Below are positions 7,115 through 8,133 of a DNA stretch of 8,133 bases, one piece after another. The notes under the pieces are model-generated. The model was not told the DNA's origin, did no database searches, and worked only from the letters and a program-made list of their open reading frames with translations. Position 1 is the first letter of the stretch, and the number at the start of each line of letters is the position of its first letter. The translations under genes and the position numbers were made by a program. Source of the stretch: Pedobacter sp. (GTDB lineage: Bacteria > Bacteroidota > Bacteroidia > Sphingobacteriales > Sphingobacteriaceae); contig JAQBOT010000337.1 of NCBI GenBank assembly GCA_028287885.1, forward strand, positions 1 through 8,133. The letters run 5' to 3'.

Positions 7115-8133
7115 TTAGAACTTATCGAAGAACAACTTAGTCTCAACTACGTCACCTTCGCCGCCAAGCGCTGTAGCAGCCGCTGTACGATTTGTATTGT
7201 TTACGTTTTGCTCGTTTACAGGGTAAGTGAAACGTACTGGAAATCCGCTGAAAGCATCCTCAGCTGGAGCTAGCACCGGGTAATCTAAACGACGTTGCTC
7301 AACCCAGGCATCAATTCCTCTGTTGTATAATGCAATCCATTTCTGAGTGCCGATCTTTTGTCTGTAGTCGCCAGGAGCAGTAACATAAGCTACGCTTGGT
7401 TGCAACAGGTAAGCTGCTGCCTCAGCATCAGTACCACCCCAATCTAAGATTGATGCACGAATAGCATTAGCATAGAAAACCGGTGCAGTACCTCCCACAT
7501 TATAACCCCTTGCTGCAGCTTCAGCTAGTAAAAACTGAACCTCAGAATAGTCAAGTAGGTTTCCAGGGAAATCAGCATTCGTAATCGTTGGCGATGCATG
7601 AGAGAAGTTTGGATAAGCACTACTTACACCTGGAGTTCCACCCGAATAAGCTCCGGTTGGATCTGTTGTAAAGTAAAGTGGTCTTCTCGGATCATTTAAC
7701 CCATTCATTATATCCGTAATTGTACTTGCCGCAACAAAGTCCAAACGTCCACTTTGAATCAAATCAACCCAAACTGGGTTTGTGTTCGGCGTAGTTGTTA
7801 CATACGGGAACTTTGCATTATCAGCATTTGACGCCAACAAACCACCAGTAACAGCTGACTCAGCTGCCGTTCTAGATGTTGCAGCATCAGCATCAGAAAG
7901 CGTCATAGCTAATTTAAGCTTTAACGAATTTCCGAACTTTTTCCATTGTGCAGGATTTCCATCATAAAATGCGTCAGCAGAACCAAGACTTGCTGCAGCT
8001 GGATCAAGAGCAGCCAAGTCGGCGTCTAATCTGGTCAGCAGGTCTTTGTAGATCGTTTGCGCATCATCATACTTTGGAAAAGTGTTATCAACGTTCAAGG
8101 CCTCAGAGTAAGGTACATTTCCGTAGGTTGTAA
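7115..8133 (-). CDS. SusD-like_2 family outer-membrane lipoprotein, C-terminal part (runs off the right edge)
   Basis: The C-terminal 338 residues of a SusD/RagB-type nutrient-binding lipoprotein; the signal peptide and N-terminus lie beyond the window. The open frame continues past the internal TTG at 8098 to the edge, where it reads TTYGNVPYSEAL, a hallmark of the SusD-like_2 branch, followed by PKYDDAQTIYKDLL. Further family marks are GNPAQWKKFGNSLKLKLAM, DYSEVQFLLAEAAARG and, near the end, DAWVEQRRLDYP and VRFTYPVNEQN. Proteins of this branch usually have about 480-550 residues, so roughly a third is missing. They normally work with a SusC transporter encoded just upstream, which would lie right of the window. 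It is clearly not a duplicate of the other SusD gene here: the C-terminus ends in TKLFFDKF rather than NPGY. Substrate unknown. Last gene of its unit, with a strong terminator after it. Confidence 0.93.
   Translation of the reverse strand, partial: TTYGNVPYSEALNVDNTFPKYDDAQTIYKDLLTRLDADLAALDPAAASLGSADAFYDGNPAQWKKFGNSLKLKLAMTLSDADAATSRTAAESAVTGGLLASNADNAKFPYVTTTPNTNPVWVDLIQSGRLDFVAASTITDIMNGLNDPRRPLYFTTDPTGAYSGGTPGVSSAYPNFSHASPTITNADFPGNLLDYSEVQFLLAEAAARGYNVGGTAPVFYANAIRASILDWGGTDAEAAAYLLQPSVAYVTAPGDYRQKIGTQKWIALYNRGIDAWVEQRRLDYPVLAPAEDAFSGFPVRFTYPVNEQNVNNTNRTAAATALGGEGDVVETKLFFDKF

Noticed and set aside
8096..8098. TTG as the start of the right-hand SusD-like gene
   Set aside because: The frame stays open to the window edge and encodes conserved family sequence (YGNVPYSEAL) upstream of this codon, and no signal peptide follows it.
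7782..8133. Two plus-strand frames (7782-7967 and 7948-8133) opposite the SusD-like_2 gene
   Set aside because: They are antisense to well-matched family sequence and have no start signals or domains.
1..8133. tRNA genes, CRISPR arrays, insertion sequences, phage attachment sites
   Set aside because: I saw no cloverleaf-like sequence, no spaced direct repeats, no transposase-like reading frame and no terminal inverted repeats with target duplication.

Overview
The window looks like a chromosomal segment of a Bacteroidota bacterium, most likely of the Sphingobacteriales (Pedobacter or Mucilaginibacter type). The signs are SusC/SusD outer-membrane transport genes, start codons without a Shine-Dalgarno sequence, a TAnnTTTG promoter element, and AT-rich gaps between moderately AT-rich genes. 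Genus placement is an inference from protein style; no rRNA or other phylogenetic marker gene is complete here.

Left part (1-1969): the 5' end of metG (methionyl-tRNA synthetase) runs leftward off the window. It is divergent from ldcA, a complete peptidoglycan LD-carboxypeptidase gene of the S66 family, with only 40 bases between the two start codons. ldcA converges on a leftward gene for a small secreted protein of unknown function, and the two overlap by 19 bases at their 3' ends.

Centre (about 2017-6513): a leftward two-gene operon encodes a TonB-dependent SusC-type outer-membrane transporter and its SusD-type surface lipoprotein. The genes are 19 bases apart, and a strong intrinsic terminator follows susD. 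No glycoside hydrolase, peptidase or regulator is attached to the pair inside the window, so the substrate cannot be named.

Right part (6514-8133): about 550 bases of non-coding DNA precede susC, with several weak inverted repeats and no recognisable gene. To its right a second intrinsic terminator closes another leftward unit, whose last gene encodes a SusD-like lipoprotein of the other SusD branch (SusD-like_2 type). That gene is cut by the window edge and probably has its own SusC partner beyond it. The window therefore holds two adjacent but separately terminated nutrient-uptake loci of the SusCD kind. I see no clear sign of a previously undescribed system, mobile element, CRISPR array or RNA gene. 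The least explained parts are the long susC leader and the small secreted protein.
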